Positions 52,166 to 61,268 are shown, numbered from the stretch's first letter. The stretch is 64,000 nt of DNA from Veillonella criceti (GCF_900460315.1 NZ_UHIO01000001.1:1126001-1190000); one strand, 5' to 3'. Translations and numbers: made by a program. Notes: generated by a model from the sequence alone, not told the origin.

Positions 52166-52618
52166 GTGGTGTCAACAATACACGAAAAATTATCTATGAC
52201 TACTCCAAAGAAAACTAATTCTACTAATATAAGTAATTTTACACGGCACCCAAAATTCAACTTAAAAAGAGGCTCTAAATCCGCCTTAGCACTGGCTGCG
52301 TTTCTAAACCCCATATTCCCATCGGCCCATATAGACGGCCCACCACAAGGTCAAACTTTATATAATTGTCTAGGCTGTAAAATCGCCCATTTGCGGAAAG
52401 AAAAAGGCTGGTATCAAAAAGATTTAGCTCAAGCAGCTGGTATTAGCACTAGTTACATTTCTCGCTTAGAACGTGGCTATCATATAGAAGGCGTTACTTT
52501 AGATATTTTACTAAGAATTACAGAAGTGTTTGATATTTCTCTAGGACAACTTTTTACTTATACAAAAGATGAAATTACCATTGCTCATTATCGGGAAGAA
52601 CTCCATAAATATTGCTAA
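52166..52618 (+). CDS. XRE-family HTH regulator with GTG start
   Basis: A 150-residue protein. The start is a GTG at 52166, 5 bases after GAGGAGG; the nearby ATG is out of frame. The first 65 residues are a Ser/Thr/Lys-rich tail with a short hydrophobic patch. The HTH_3 domain follows (about 70-130), with IAHLRKEKGWYQKDLAQAAG, then SYISRLERG and a C-terminal SLGQLF helix. It resembles SinR-type repressors. Its target is unknown. Confidence 0.85.
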   Translation: MVSTIHEKLSMTTPKKTNSTNISNFTRHPKFNLKRGSKSALALAAFLNPIFPSAHIDGPPQGQTLYNCLGCKIAHLRKEKGWYQKDLAQAAGISTSYISRLERGYHIEGVTLDILLRITEVFDISLGQLFTYTKDEITIAHYREELHKYC

Positions 52619-52649
52619 GAACTACTTCAAAAAATTTTATTTTTATGGA

Positions 52650-52678
52650 TTGACAAGATTTTTACTTTCTTCTATAAT
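52650..52678 (+). promoter_or_regulatory. Consensus promoter of tRNA-Ser
   Basis: TTGACA and TATAAT are spaced by exactly 17 bases, 29 bases before the tRNA 5' end. Confidence 0.9.
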
Positions 52679-52707
52679 AGTAAAGTACGTTACACAAAGT
52701 AATATAT

Positions 52708-52798
52708 GGAGAGGTGTCCGAGCGGCTTAAGGAGCATGATTGGAAATCATGTGTGCGGTAATACCGTACCGAGGGTTCAAATCCCTCTCTCTCCGCCA
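52708..52798 (+). tRNA. tRNA-Ser(GGA), CCA encoded
   Basis: The 91-base tRNA has the GGAGAGG acceptor stem paired with TCTCTCC, a D loop with AGCGGCTTAAGGAG, and the anticodon arm CATGATTGGAAATCATG (anticodon GGA). A long variable arm (GTGCGGTAATACCGTACC) is typical of serine tRNAs, followed by the GGGTTCAAATCCC T arm, discriminator G and encoded CCA. Confidence 0.98.
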
Positions 52799-52800
52799 TA

Positions 52801-52847
52801 AAAAAAGCACATTCAAAAGCTATACCGCTTTCGAATGTGCTTTTTTT
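52801..52847 (+). terminator. Terminator after tRNA-Ser
   Basis: AAAAAAGCACATTC pairs with GAATGTGCTTTTTTT (52833-52847) around an 18-base loop that also pairs partly. Confidence 0.92.
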
Positions 52848-52863
52848 AATTTTATTTTCCTAC

Positions 52864-52893
52864 TTTACAAGTGTGATTTCTTCATGCTATAAT
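52864..52893 (+). promoter_or_regulatory. Promoter of metQ copy 1
   Basis: TTTACA and TATAAT are separated by 18 bases, 26 bases before the SAM aptamer. Confidence 0.65.
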
Positions 52894-52918
52894 CAGCAAA
52901 GAAATTTTAATAGCGATA

Positions 52919-53047
52919 TTATCTAGAGTGATGGAGGGACTGGCCCTATGAAATCCGGCAACCATTCGATGGTGCTAATTCCTGCGGCATATACCGAGAG
53001 ATAACAAATGTAGCGATGACTCGGCAAGCCGAGGGCATCGTTTTTTT
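52919..53047 (+). promoter_or_regulatory. SAM-I riboswitch with terminator, metQ copy 1
   Basis: The S-box core is complete: AGAGTGATGGAGGGA, CTGGCCC, CCGGCAACC, GGTGCTAATTCCTGCGG and GAGAGATA. P1 pairs 52919-52924 with 52999-53004. The downstream stem (CGATG..CATCG, 53014-53040) with seven T residues is the off-state terminator. Confidence 0.95.
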
Positions 53048-53146
53048 ATTACTCACCGCGCTATACTACTTTTGTATGGGGATATAAAAGTAGTCCTAAA
53101 TTTCTATTTGAGAGAGTTTATTTGAGACAAAAGGAGGGCTTCATCT

Positions 53147-53980
53147 ATGAAGAAATTTTTATCTGTAGCTGCTACATTTGTATTAGGCAGCGCTCTACTA
53201 CTAGCAGGTTGTGGCAATGATCAAGGCAATGCAGCAACTAGTTCTGACAAAAAGGTAACATTAACAGTAGGTGCTTCACCAGTTCCCCATGCTGAAATTC
53301 TAGAACAAGTGAAAGACAAATTAGCTAAGGAAGGTGTAGAGCTTAAAATCATTGAATTTAGCGACTATATTAAACCTAACTTAGCATTAAATGACAAAGA
53401 GTTGGACGCTAACTTCTATCAGCACGTTCCATATATGAAAAAATTTGAAGAAGAACATAATATGAAATTCGTTTCAGCTGGTACTGTTCATATTGAACCA
53501 ATGGGAATTTATTCTAATAAAATCAAAGATAAAGATTTACAAAACGCTATTCCAAATGGTGCCAAAGTAGCAATTCCCAATGACCCTACTAATACAGGAC
53601 GAGCATTACTCCTATTACAACAAGCAGGTCTAATCACCTTAAAAGAGCCTAACAATATTTATTCCACTAAAATTGATATTGCCGCTAATCCTAAAAATTT
53701 AGATATTATTGAATTAGAAGCAGCACAAACACCACGTAGCCTCGATGATGTAGATATTGCTGTTATCAACGCCAATTATGCACTAGGGGCTCAATTAAAT
53801 CCCGTTAAAGATGCTTTATTCTTAGATGATAAAAACTCACCGTATGCCAACTTAATTGCAGTTCGTCCTGGTGATGAAAATCGTCCTGAAATTCAAAAGT
53901 TAGTTAAAGCACTACAATCTCCAGAAATTAAAAAATTCATTGAAGATAAATATCAAGGTTCTATTTTGCCAGCATTCTAA
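53147..53980 (+). CDS. metQ: MetQ methionine-binding lipoprotein, copy 1
   Basis: A 277-residue NlpA/MetQ-family lipoprotein with signal peptide and lipobox LLLAGCGN. The binding domain starts TLTVGASPVPHAEILEQV. Other family blocks are FSDYIKPNLALNDKELDANFYQH, FVSAGTVHIEPMGIYS, IPNDPTNTGRALLLLQ and YANLIAVRPGDEN. It delivers methionine to a MetNI transporter. No metN or metI gene lies in the window, so it must share a transporter elsewhere. It is under its own SAM riboswitch and has a GGAGGG ribosome site. Confidence 0.95.
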   Translation: MKKFLSVAATFVLGSALLLAGCGNDQGNAATSSDKKVTLTVGASPVPHAEILEQVKDKLAKEGVELKIIEFSDYIKPNLALNDKELDANFYQHVPYMKKFEEEHNMKFVSAGTVHIEPMGIYSNKIKDKDLQNAIPNGAKVAIPNDPTNTGRALLLLQQAGLITLKEPNNIYSTKIDIAANPKNLDIIELEAAQTPRSLDDVDIAVINANYALGAQLNPVKDALFLDDKNSPYANLIAVRPGDENRPEIQKLVKALQSPEIKKFIEDKYQGSILPAF

Positions 53981-54018
53981 GCGCTATATAACAAAGTAGT
54001 TCATACACCAAATACCTA

Positions 54019-54050
54019 ACAGGCTCTGCACGCAGGGCCTGTTTCTTTTT
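54019..54050 (+). terminator. Terminator between the two metQ units
   Basis: AACAGGCTCTGC pairs with GCAGGGCCTGTT (54033-54044) with one mismatch, followed by TCTTTTT. Confidence 0.85.
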
Positions 54051-54053
54051 GCT

Positions 54054-54081
54054 TTACAAATTTGTCCTCTCATGATATACT
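54054..54081 (+). promoter_or_regulatory. Promoter of metQ copy 2
   Basis: TTTACA (54054-54059) and TATACT (54076-54081) are 16 bases apart, directly after the upstream terminator. Confidence 0.55.
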
Positions 54082-54105
54082 AACCAAAGAATTATATATG
54101 AAACG

Positions 54106-54237
54106 TTATCAAGAGTGATGGAGGGACTGGCCCTATGAAATCCGGCAACCATTCGATGGTGCTAATTCCTGCGGTATATACCGAGAGATACAAGGCGTAA
54201 GCAATGATGGCTCGGTACTACGAAGCCATCTTTTTTT
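54106..54237 (+). promoter_or_regulatory. SAM-I riboswitch with terminator, metQ copy 2
   Basis: The aptamer is almost base-for-base identical to the one before metQ copy 1, including the core and the GATGGTGCTAATTCC segment. The P1 strand and the terminator differ: GATGGCT (54206-54212) pairs with AGCCATC (54224-54230), followed by seven T residues. Confidence 0.95.
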
Positions 54238-54287
54238 ATTCACTCAGCTAATGTTTCTTAATTATTGTAAGCCCGAGGAGGTATAGT

Positions 54288-55118
54288 ATGAAAAAAATTT
54301 TATCCCTAGCAGCTACTGCAATTCTTGGTAGCGCCTTATTACTTGCTGGTTGCGGTAGCGACACAAATACTGCCACTGGTAGCAGCAACAAAGTAACAAT
54401 TACAGTCGGTGCCTCACCAGTACCACATGGTGAAATTTTGGAACAAGCTAAACCTTTATTAGAAAAAGAAGGCATTGACTTAAAAATTATTGAATTTACT
54501 GATTATGTAAAACCTAACCTAGCGTTAAATGACAAAGAATTAGATGCTAACTTCTTCCAACATGTACCATACATGGATAAATTTGCTAGTGAACATAGCA
54601 TGGAATTAGTATCAGCTGGTAAAGTGCATATCGAACCAATGGGGATTTACTCTAAAACAATTACAGATAAAAACTTAGATTCTGTATTGCCAAACGGCTC
54701 TAAAATTGCCATTCCAAATGATCCAAGTAATAGCGGTCGTGCCCTTCTTCTATTAGAAAAAGCAGGCTTAATTACCTTAAAAGATCCTAACAATATTTAT
54801 GCAACCAAAACAGACATTGTTAACAACCCAAAAAATCTTGAATTTGTAGAATTAGAAGCGGCTCAGTTGCCTCGTAGTTTAGATGATGTAGCTTTAGCCG
54901 TTATCAATACTAATTTTGCCTTAGAAGCTGGTTTGAATCCAGTGAAAGATGCTTTATTCTTAGAAGATAAAGATTCCCCATATGCTAATATCGTAACAGT
55001 TCGCAAAGGGGATGAAAATCGTCCTGAAATTCAAAAATTAATGAAAGCACTTCAATCGCCAGAAGTGAAAAAATTCATTGAAGACAAATACAAAGGTGCT
55101 ATTTTAGCAGCCTTCTAG
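54288..55118 (+). CDS. metQ: MetQ methionine-binding lipoprotein, copy 2
   Basis: A 276-residue paralogue of the gene upstream, with lipobox LLLAGCGS and the same binding-domain blocks (TITVGASPVPHGEILEQA, NDKELDANFFQH, VHIEPMGIYS, IPNDPSNSGRALLLLE). The two proteins align along their whole length with scattered substitutions, mostly conservative. Each copy has its own promoter, riboswitch and terminator. Retention of both suggests different affinity or ligand preference, such as L- versus D-methionine or sulfoxide; this is untested. Ribosome site GAGGAGG. Confidence 0.95.
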   Translation: MKKILSLAATAILGSALLLAGCGSDTNTATGSSNKVTITVGASPVPHGEILEQAKPLLEKEGIDLKIIEFTDYVKPNLALNDKELDANFFQHVPYMDKFASEHSMELVSAGKVHIEPMGIYSKTITDKNLDSVLPNGSKIAIPNDPSNSGRALLLLEKAGLITLKDPNNIYATKTDIVNNPKNLEFVELEAAQLPRSLDDVALAVINTNFALEAGLNPVKDALFLEDKDSPYANIVTVRKGDENRPEIQKLMKALQSPEVKKFIEDKYKGAILAAF

Positions 55119-55184
55119 GCAAGAAATCTAGCATAGCCCTCATAAAACGCAACTTAGTTACATAGTTAACTTAGTTATATAATC

Positions 55185-55238
55185 AAAAGCGAGTTACTCA
55201 AAAGACACGCCCTGTGTTCTTCGAATAACTCGCTTTTT
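55185..55238. terminator. Bidirectional terminator between metQ copy 2 and cdd
   Basis: AAAAGCGAGTTACTC (55185-55199) pairs, with one mismatch, with GAATAACTCGCTTTTTT ending at 55238. A and T flanks serve both strands. Confidence 0.9.
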
Positions 55239-55242
55239 TATG

Positions 55243-55665
55243 TTATAAATTGTCAGCACTAAAACTCTGAGGTAATAATTCAGCTAATTCATAAACGACT
55301 AATTCCGTTTCACTCTGTTCTAAAATAATTAAGGGTACCTTAAATTCAACTAATACTTGGCGACAGGCACCACAAGGCATACAAGGCCCTTTTGAATCTC
55401 CTACAATAGCAATAGCCTGAAAAGTCTGATGTCCAGTAGCTACCGCTGATTGAATCGCCACCCGTTCAGCACAATTAGTAAGGCCATAAGAGGCATTTTC
55501 TATATTACAACCGGTGAAAATAGTCTCATCCTCACAAAGCACCGCCGCCCCCACAGCAAACTTGGAGTATGGACTATAGGAATTCTGTTTAGCCTCATAG
55601 GCCGCCCCAATCAGACTTCTATACTCATCAAACGAACTCATATTTAACGAAATATATTGGCTCAT
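55243..55665 (-). CDS. cdd: Cytidine deaminase
   Basis: A 140-residue zinc enzyme converting cytidine or deoxycytidine to (deoxy)uridine. The zinc/catalytic motifs are NCAERVA (Cys and proton-shuttling Glu) and PCGACRQVL (Cys pair). The substrate motif FAVGAAVLCEDETIFTGCNIENAS is complete. It overlaps the phosphorylase gene by 4 bases, completing a deoC-pdp-cdd salvage operon. Confidence 0.95.
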   Translation of the reverse strand: MSQYISLNMSSFDEYRSLIGAAYEAKQNSYSPYSKFAVGAAVLCEDETIFTGCNIENASYGLTNCAERVAIQSAVATGHQTFQAIAIVGDSKGPCMPCGACRQVLVEFKVPLIILEQSETELVVYELAELLPQSFSADNL

Positions 55666-56984
55666 ATATACGCCTCCGTTCCTTCTTCAGTAACGCGGGC
55701 CCATACTAATGGCTGCTTACTAGGTTCCGCTGCGCCAAAGGACAAGGCCGACAAATAACGTGCCTTAGCGTCCTCTAAAGTACTCTTAGTATTACTTTGT
55801 ACATACGCTATTGTTTCCCCTGCTACCACTTCATCGCCTGTCTTTTTCAGCATCCAAATTCCAGCTTTATAATCTATGGCATCTGTTTTAGTATAGCGTC
55901 CAGCCCCTAAAGCTAACGCGGCGCGGCCACAAATTTCAGCATCCATATGCGTAATATAACCAGACACGGGCGCCAAAACAGCTTCTTTATACTGCGCCTC
56001 TTTAAAAGTGGCCTTAGTTAATACAGAAGTGTCTCCACCCTGTGCTTCCACTAATTCACAAAACTTAGTAAAAGCAGCCCCACTTGCTAAAGTAGTGTTT
56101 GCCAAACATTTACAGGCTTCATAAGAGCCTTTACCACCTAAATACAACATATTCGTTGCTAACTCCAAGGACTCTGTAACTAAGTCCTCAGGCCCTTTCC
56201 CCTGCAGCGTATCAACCACTTCTGCAATCTCTATAGCGTTCCCAATAGCTTGTCCTAAAGGACGATCCATATCGGTAATAAGGGCTACCGTTTTTCGCCC
56301 ATTATGAGTACCAATAGCAACCATAGTTTCAGCTAACGTAACAGCGTCCTCATACGTTTTCATGAAGGCACCGCTCCCCACTTTGACATCGAGTAAAATA
56401 GCTTCACTTCCAGCTGCCAATTTCTTACTCATCACAGATGATGCAATCAATGGAATACTGTCGACTGTCCCCGTTACGTCGCGCAATGCATATAATAACT
56501 TATCGGCTGGAGCCAAGTTACCCGATTGCCCAGTTACAGCAACACCTACATTTCTAACAATTTGAAAAAACTCGTCTTTCGTAAGTGCAACGTTCACATG
56601 GGGGATTGATTCCAGCTTGTCAATTGTTCCGCCCGTATGGCCTAAACCACGACCTGACATCTTAGCTACCGGTACACCACAAGCAGCTACAATCGAGGCA
56701 ATAATAAACGTCGTTTTATCGCCTACACCACCTGTACTATGCTTATCCACCGTAATCCCATGAATACTGGATAAATCAATTTGTTCCCCAGATTCCGCCA
56801 TAGCTTTCGTTAAACTCGCAGTTTCTTCCGCTGTAAGGCCTTGAAAATAAACCGCCATGAGCCATGCACTCATTTGATAATCAGGAATTAAACCATTAAC
56901 AAATTCATTCACAATATAGGTAAGTTCTGCATTGCTATGAATGCCTCCATTACGTTTTTTTAATATCAACTCATTCATATGCAT
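55662..56984 (-). CDS. pdp: Pyrimidine-nucleoside phosphorylase
   Basis: A 440-residue enzyme that splits uridine, deoxyuridine and thymidine with phosphate. The family signature SGRGLGHTGGTIDKLESI is at about 110-127 and the phosphate motif KHSTGGVGDKT at about 81. A C-terminal alpha/beta domain follows. It supplies deoxyribose 1-phosphate toward DeoC after mutation to the 5-phosphate; no phosphopentomutase gene is in the window. The start follows GAGGG by about 10 bases. Confidence 0.93.
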   Translation of the reverse strand: MHMNELILKKRNGGIHSNAELTYIVNEFVNGLIPDYQMSAWLMAVYFQGLTAEETASLTKAMAESGEQIDLSSIHGITVDKHSTGGVGDKTTFIIASIVAACGVPVAKMSGRGLGHTGGTIDKLESIPHVNVALTKDEFFQIVRNVGVAVTGQSGNLAPADKLLYALRDVTGTVDSIPLIASSVMSKKLAAGSEAILLDVKVGSGAFMKTYEDAVTLAETMVAIGTHNGRKTVALITDMDRPLGQAIGNAIEIAEVVDTLQGKGPEDLVTESLELATNMLYLGGKGSYEACKCLANTTLASGAAFTKFCELVEAQGGDTSVLTKATFKEAQYKEAVLAPVSGYITHMDAEICGRAALALGAGRYTKTDAIDYKAGIWMLKKTGDEVVAGETIAYVQSNTKSTLEDAKARYLSALSFGAAEPSKQPLVWARVTEEGTEAYI

Positions 56985-57059
56985 AGGCTGTATCCCTCAT
57001 TTCTCAATTTGCGATCAATGCATTGTTGTAACTCTACATACCTCAAGCGTTTACTGCAC

Positions 57060-57758
57060 CTAGTAAGAAAAAGTTTCATCTAAATGAGTTTCTAATAAGC
57101 CCACGGCTGCGCTAGCACCCAAACGCTCGCAGCCGGCTGCTAAATATGCTACCATATCTTCAATAGAACGAATCCCACCAGCAGCTTTTATTTTCACACC
57201 AGGGCCAATATACGTTTTAAATAACTGTACATCGGCCAATGTAGCGCCTGCTGTACCAAATCCAGTCGATGTTTTTATATAATCAGCACCACCATCAGTA
57301 ACGGCTTGACAAAGCGCCACTTTTTCAGCTTCTGATAAATAGCATGTTTCAATAATCACCTTTAAAATCGCCGAACCACAGGCTTCTTTCAAGGCTTTTA
57401 TCTCCTCAACAATCGTTGCATAATGCCCATTTTTAACCGCACCTAGATTAACAACCATATCAATTTCACAAGCCCCTTCAGCTAAGGCTTGTTTTGCCTC
57501 TGCTACTTTAGCCGCTGTTGTCATATATCCCAAAGGAAAGCCAATAACCGTACATATTGTAACATCATTTCCATAGGTATCCTTAACTTGTTTTACATAG
57601 GTTGGTGGAATACATACAGAGGCTGTCTGAAATGCTAAAGCTTGTTCTACAAGTGTCTTGATATCTTCCCAAGTCGCTGTTGGTGATAATAAAGTATGGT
57701 CTACATGAGCCAAAATTTCTCGCCCTGTATAAGCCGGTTTCTGTTGATTTACATCCAT
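57060..57758 (-). CDS. deoC: Deoxyribose-phosphate aldolase
   Basis: A 232-residue class I aldolase, from the ATG at 57758 behind AAAGGAG; a GTG upstream overlaps that site. It has HVDHTLLSPTAT, TVIGFPLGYM, the catalytic lysines in LKVIIETCYL and YIKTSTGFG, and KAAGGIRS. It yields acetaldehyde and glyceraldehyde 3-phosphate. First gene of the salvage operon. Confidence 0.95.
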   Translation of the reverse strand: MDVNQQKPAYTGREILAHVDHTLLSPTATWEDIKTLVEQALAFQTASVCIPPTYVKQVKDTYGNDVTICTVIGFPLGYMTTAAKVAEAKQALAEGACEIDMVVNLGAVKNGHYATIVEEIKALKEACGSAILKVIIETCYLSEAEKVALCQAVTDGGADYIKTSTGFGTAGATLADVQLFKTYIGPGVKIKAAGGIRSIEDMVAYLAAGCERLGASAAVGLLETHLDETFSY

Positions 57759-57816
57759 AACTAACTCCTTTAACACATCATTACTAGCGACCTTACACTA
57801 TCAAATTTGCCTATTT

Positions 57817-58437
57817 CTAGAAAAAAGACATTTGCTCCCCAGCCGCTTCTTCTTTTACTTTTTCACGACGATCATCTGTAATAAATGATTCTTTAGCTAA
57901 CCCAATATTAGCTAGCAATTGTTCCATGGATTGTACGCCTCGCTTTTTAGCCGCCGCTATAGCCACTTGTGCACAAATTTCCGCATCATCGAGAGCATAA
58001 TGATGTTTAAATTCATACCCTAAATAAGCTGCCATCGTGTTTAGTTTATGATTCTGCAAATCTGGCCAAACTCGTTTCGAAATTTTTACCGTACAAGTAA
58101 AATCTAGTTCAGGCCACTCAATGTTATAATGATCTAACGTAGCTCGTAACACACCAATATCAAATTTAGCATTATGAGCAATAACTAATTTACCTTTTAA
58201 ATGATTTTCATAAATAGCCGGCCATAACACATCAAACGTGGGTTTATCCATAACTTCTTGTGGTTGAATCTGGTGGATGGCAATACACTCTTCATCAAAC
58301 TGCATGAATGGAGGCTTAATCAGGCTATAACCACGTTTCGTAATCTGCCCATCTTCCACCGTAACTACGGCCAACGAACACGCACTATTCGCATATTTAT
58401 TGGCTGTTTCAAAATCTATGGCAACAAAATTAATCAT
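57817..58437 (-). CDS. DEDDh 3'-5' exonuclease (DnaQ-like)
   Basis: A 206-residue nuclease with the five DEDDh residues: Asp8 and Glu10 in FVAIDFETANK, an Asp in HNAKFDIGVLR (about 95), and His/Asp in HHYALDDAE (about 152). It is an epsilon-like fold with no polymerase or BRCT domain, so it is probably a free-standing repair or RNA/DNA trimming exonuclease. It lies 58 bases upstream of deoC with its own ribosome site and may be co-transcribed. Confidence 0.9.
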   Translation of the reverse strand: MINFVAIDFETANKYANSACSLAVVTVEDGQITKRGYSLIKPPFMQFDEECIAIHQIQPQEVMDKPTFDVLWPAIYENHLKGKLVIAHNAKFDIGVLRATLDHYNIEWPELDFTCTVKISKRVWPDLQNHKLNTMAAYLGYEFKHHYALDDAEICAQVAIAAAKKRGVQSMEQLLANIGLAKESFITDDRREKVKEEAAGEQMSFF

Positions 58438-58639
58438 ACTATACTCCTTTATCTATCATATATTCTATGGCTAATATATTCCCTCATTGTAGAATATGGC
58501 TAGCACGAATATTACAACTATACAACTTTATACATATATACATTACGAATGTGTGATATTTTAAAACTCACACTATATCGAAAACTTCTATTATTTATTA
58601 TACTCCATCTGATAGTTTTTATCATCTTTTTACCATATA

Positions 58640-58707
58640 AAAACACCGTAAGTTCGCCTAAAAGCTAGATTTTCATAGAATCTTAACTTTCTAACGACCT
58701 TACGGTG
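58640..58707 (-). terminator. Terminator of the orphan binding-protein gene
   Basis: CACCGTAAG (58644-58652) pairs with CTTACGGTG (58699-58707); on the minus strand a run of T residues follows. The 58438-58640 stretch upstream of the exonuclease gene shows no other feature. Confidence 0.8.
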
Positions 58708-58736
58708 CTGTGCAATATTAAATAAAACAGAGCTAA

Positions 58737-59717
58737 TTATTTAGCTTCTTGAGGTACATCATCAGGAATGGTAATCCCTAATTTCTTAGCCATATCAGGA
58801 TTGGTTGCCAGTTTCATAGTCGCTTGCATTTGTACAGGCATATCTTCTGGTTTTGACTTGCCATCCAAAATATCAGCAGCCATATGACCAGCTTGAACCC
58901 CTAATTGGTAAAAATCAACAGTGTATCCCATAAAACCACCTTTTTCAATCAACATGCCATCAGACACGAAAACTGGTACTTTAGCGGTTTCTGCTACAGC
59001 GACTAAATTAGGCATCGCCGAAGCAATTAAATTATCCGTAGGTGTGTAAATAACTTTCACACCTCTATTGATTAAGTTTGTCGTTACTTGTGGAATATCG
59101 TTAACACTAGTAATTGTTTCTTCTACTACTTGAATTCCTTTCGAGGCAGCATACTCTTTAAAAGCAGCTACTTGAATCTGAGCATTCACTTCGCTTGAAG
59201 AATAAATCACACCAACTTCTTTTGTATTAGGTAACACTTTTAAAATTAAATCTAACTGTTTTGGCACAGGATTAAAATTGGTTGTGCCCGTTACATTTGT
59301 TCCTGGTTTCTCTACAGAGTGAACTAACCCAGTCCCTTTGTAATCATAAATAGCGGCCCCCACAATAGGAATATCTTTCGTTGCATTCGCCACAATTTGT
59401 GAAGCTGCCGTTCCTACCACATAGATAAGGTTGTCTTTGTCTGAAACGAATCGATTGGTAATGCTTTCCATATTAGAATGCTCACCTTGGGCATTTTGAA
59501 AGTCTAATTCAATATTTTCACCGTCTTTATAACCTCGTTCGGCTAAACCGGCTTTAAACCCTTCTGTAGAGGCATCCAACGCTGGATGTTCTACTTGTTG
59601 CAAAATCCCAATTCGAATCTTACCTTCTTGGTTAGAACTACTCGAACCACAACCACCAACTAAAAGCGCTAGGCTCAAAAGACCTACCAATACGCTTACC
59701 ATACTACGCTTAAACAT
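58737..59717 (-). CDS. ABC substrate-binding lipoprotein, TrpX-like (PF04392)
   Basis: A 326-residue lipoprotein (lipobox LLVGGCGSS). The ligand domain matches the ABC_sub_bind family: RIGILQQVEHPALDASTEGFKAGL at about 35-58, LDFQNAQGE, FVSDKDNLIYVVGTAASQ and GVIYSSSEVNAQ. Family members bind tryptophan, tyrosine or related ligands. The expected permease and ATPase genes do not follow it here, and no T-box leader is present upstream, so it is an orphan in this window. Confidence 0.88.
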   Translation of the reverse strand: MFKRSMVSVLVGLLSLALLVGGCGSSSSNQEGKIRIGILQQVEHPALDASTEGFKAGLAERGYKDGENIELDFQNAQGEHSNMESITNRFVSDKDNLIYVVGTAASQIVANATKDIPIVGAAIYDYKGTGLVHSVEKPGTNVTGTTNFNPVPKQLDLILKVLPNTKEVGVIYSSSEVNAQIQVAAFKEYAASKGIQVVEETITSVNDIPQVTTNLINRGVKVIYTPTDNLIASAMPNLVAVAETAKVPVFVSDGMLIEKGGFMGYTVDFYQLGVQAGHMAADILDGKSKPEDMPVQMQATMKLATNPDMAKKLGITIPDDVPQEAK

Positions 59718-59960
59718 ATAAAAACTCCTCTCTACGCGTTGCCCATGGCAACTTCTACCATCCTACACACCAATCAAACCACTTGATTAGCATTTAACTC
59801 TCATGAGTTAAATTTATAAAATAGTATACTATGAAGTTTTATATATTTCAAGTTTTAATTTACTGGGCCATCCCCCCTTTCACAAGGACACAGAACACAG
59901 TCTTTATCAATCTATAATTCACTATTTATACTATAGTGTTAAAACAACTAAATAAATTTA

Positions 59961-61067
59961 TTATTTAACAAGTAATTCTGGTGTCTTCATTTCCATAAAG
60001 GCATACGTACCATTAGAAATCATTAATAACTCTTTATCTTGTAAATTCAAAGTTTTACGAATTTCACTATCACGGCCAGCCAAGATTTTAGCGAACCATT
60101 TAGGATCAATTAAAACACCGGTTCCGATAGCAGCAATATCAGAGTATTGCAACGCCGTAGCCACATCTTCACGCGTATGAATATCACCAACAGAAATCAA
60201 TGGTAAACGACCATTGATTGTTTCATACACATACTGCAACATAGATTTATCTGCATATTTTTGAATATTAGTTGCTCGATCATAACGAGTCAACGAAATA
60301 TGCAAATAATCAAGTTCTTTATCCGCCAACTTATCAACAAGCCATAATGTTTCTTCCAAATTAAAACCAGGATCAGTTTCTTCACGGGGAGAAAAACGAT
60401 ACCCTACAATAAAGTCAGGCACATTCATCTCTTTTACAACGCCTAATACGCCATCGACCACACGTTCAATAAAGGTATATCGTTTCTCTAATGAACCGCC
60501 CCATTGGTCTTCACGACGATTAGAGTGCGGCGAGAAAAATTGATGCAATAAATAGTGATTCGCCCCATGTAATTCAATACCATCAAAGCCTGCTTTAATG
60601 GCACGAACGGTAGCCGCTTTAAAGTTTTCAATAATCTCCTCAATTTCCGTATTTGTTAATTCACGTGGCACTTCGGAACCTTCGCGTTCAGCAGCTACTG
60701 CACTTGGTGCCACTGGTTGTTCACCTTCTAATGTTTTACTATCACTCATACGACCTGCATGGAAAATTTGAAGAACAGCCTTAGTTCCATTCTGTTTAAT
60801 TGTCGTCGCCAATTTACTAAGCCCTGGCAAAAACTTATCATCATATACACCAAGCTCACCTGTCCAACCACGTCCATTCGGTTGAATATGTGCTACACCA
60901 GTAATAAATAAACCAGCATCGCCTGTCCGCATACCATAATAAGCAATTTCATCACCAGTTACTGTATCATCATAATAACTCATACGAGTTGTCATTGGTG
61001 GAATTGCTAAACGATTTTTCAATATAACACCATTGCGTAAACGTACTTGTTCTGTTAATTGTTTCAT
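59961..61067 (-). CDS. Old Yellow Enzyme family NADH:flavin oxidoreductase
   Basis: A 368-residue FMN-dependent TIM barrel. Substrate-binding residues lie in FDGIELHGANHYLLHQF and SPHSNRREDQWGGSLEKR (about 170-205); the FMN-site start is RLAIPPMTTRMSY. There is no C-terminal FAD/[4Fe-4S] extension, so it is the short ene-reductase type. It is preceded by two near-copies of the palindrome found upstream of the adjacent marR gene, which suggests repression by that regulator and induction by electrophiles or quinones. Confidence 0.92.
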   Translation of the reverse strand: MKQLTEQVRLRNGVILKNRLAIPPMTTRMSYYDDTVTGDEIAYYGMRTGDAGLFITGVAHIQPNGRGWTGELGVYDDKFLPGLSKLATTIKQNGTKAVLQIFHAGRMSDSKTLEGEQPVAPSAVAAEREGSEVPRELTNTEIEEIIENFKAATVRAIKAGFDGIELHGANHYLLHQFFSPHSNRREDQWGGSLEKRYTFIERVVDGVLGVVKEMNVPDFIVGYRFSPREETDPGFNLEETLWLVDKLADKELDYLHISLTRYDRATNIQKYADKSMLQYVYETINGRLPLISVGDIHTREDVATALQYSDIAAIGTGVLIDPKWFAKILAGRDSEIRKTLNLQDKELLMISNGTYAFMEMKTPELLVK

Positions 61068-61150
61068 AGCCTCTAAACTCCTTTATGTAATAGGGATTGT
61101 AAAAAACATGGCTTTCTAAAATAATTTGCTATGTTCTCTATCTATTTCAT

Positions 61151-61190
61151 ATGCATGCTCATACATTCTTTTGAATGAATGCTCATGCAT
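61151..61190. promoter_or_regulatory. Two MarR operator candidates before the ene-reductase
   Basis: ATGCATGCTCATACAT (61151-61166) and ATGAATGCTCATGCAT (61175-61190) each differ at one position from the perfect palindrome at 61731-61746. The centres are 24 bases apart. Confidence 0.75.
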
Positions 61191-61220
61191 GTTAATAATA
61201 AAAAAATATATGTAAACGAC

Positions 61221-61252
61221 CTAAGCAATGATCACGTCTCATCATTGCCTAG
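61221..61252 (-). terminator. Weak terminator after marR
   Basis: CTAAGCAATGAT and ATCATTGCCTAG pair with one mismatch across an 8-base loop. The T-run on the minus strand begins some bases later. Confidence 0.5.
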
Positions 61253-61268
61253 ATCGGAATTACCAACA

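Noticed and set aside
58737..59961. T-box leader before the TrpX-like gene
   Set aside because: No AGGGTGGNACCGCG-type T-box sequence or terminator/antiterminator pair in the 243-base gap.
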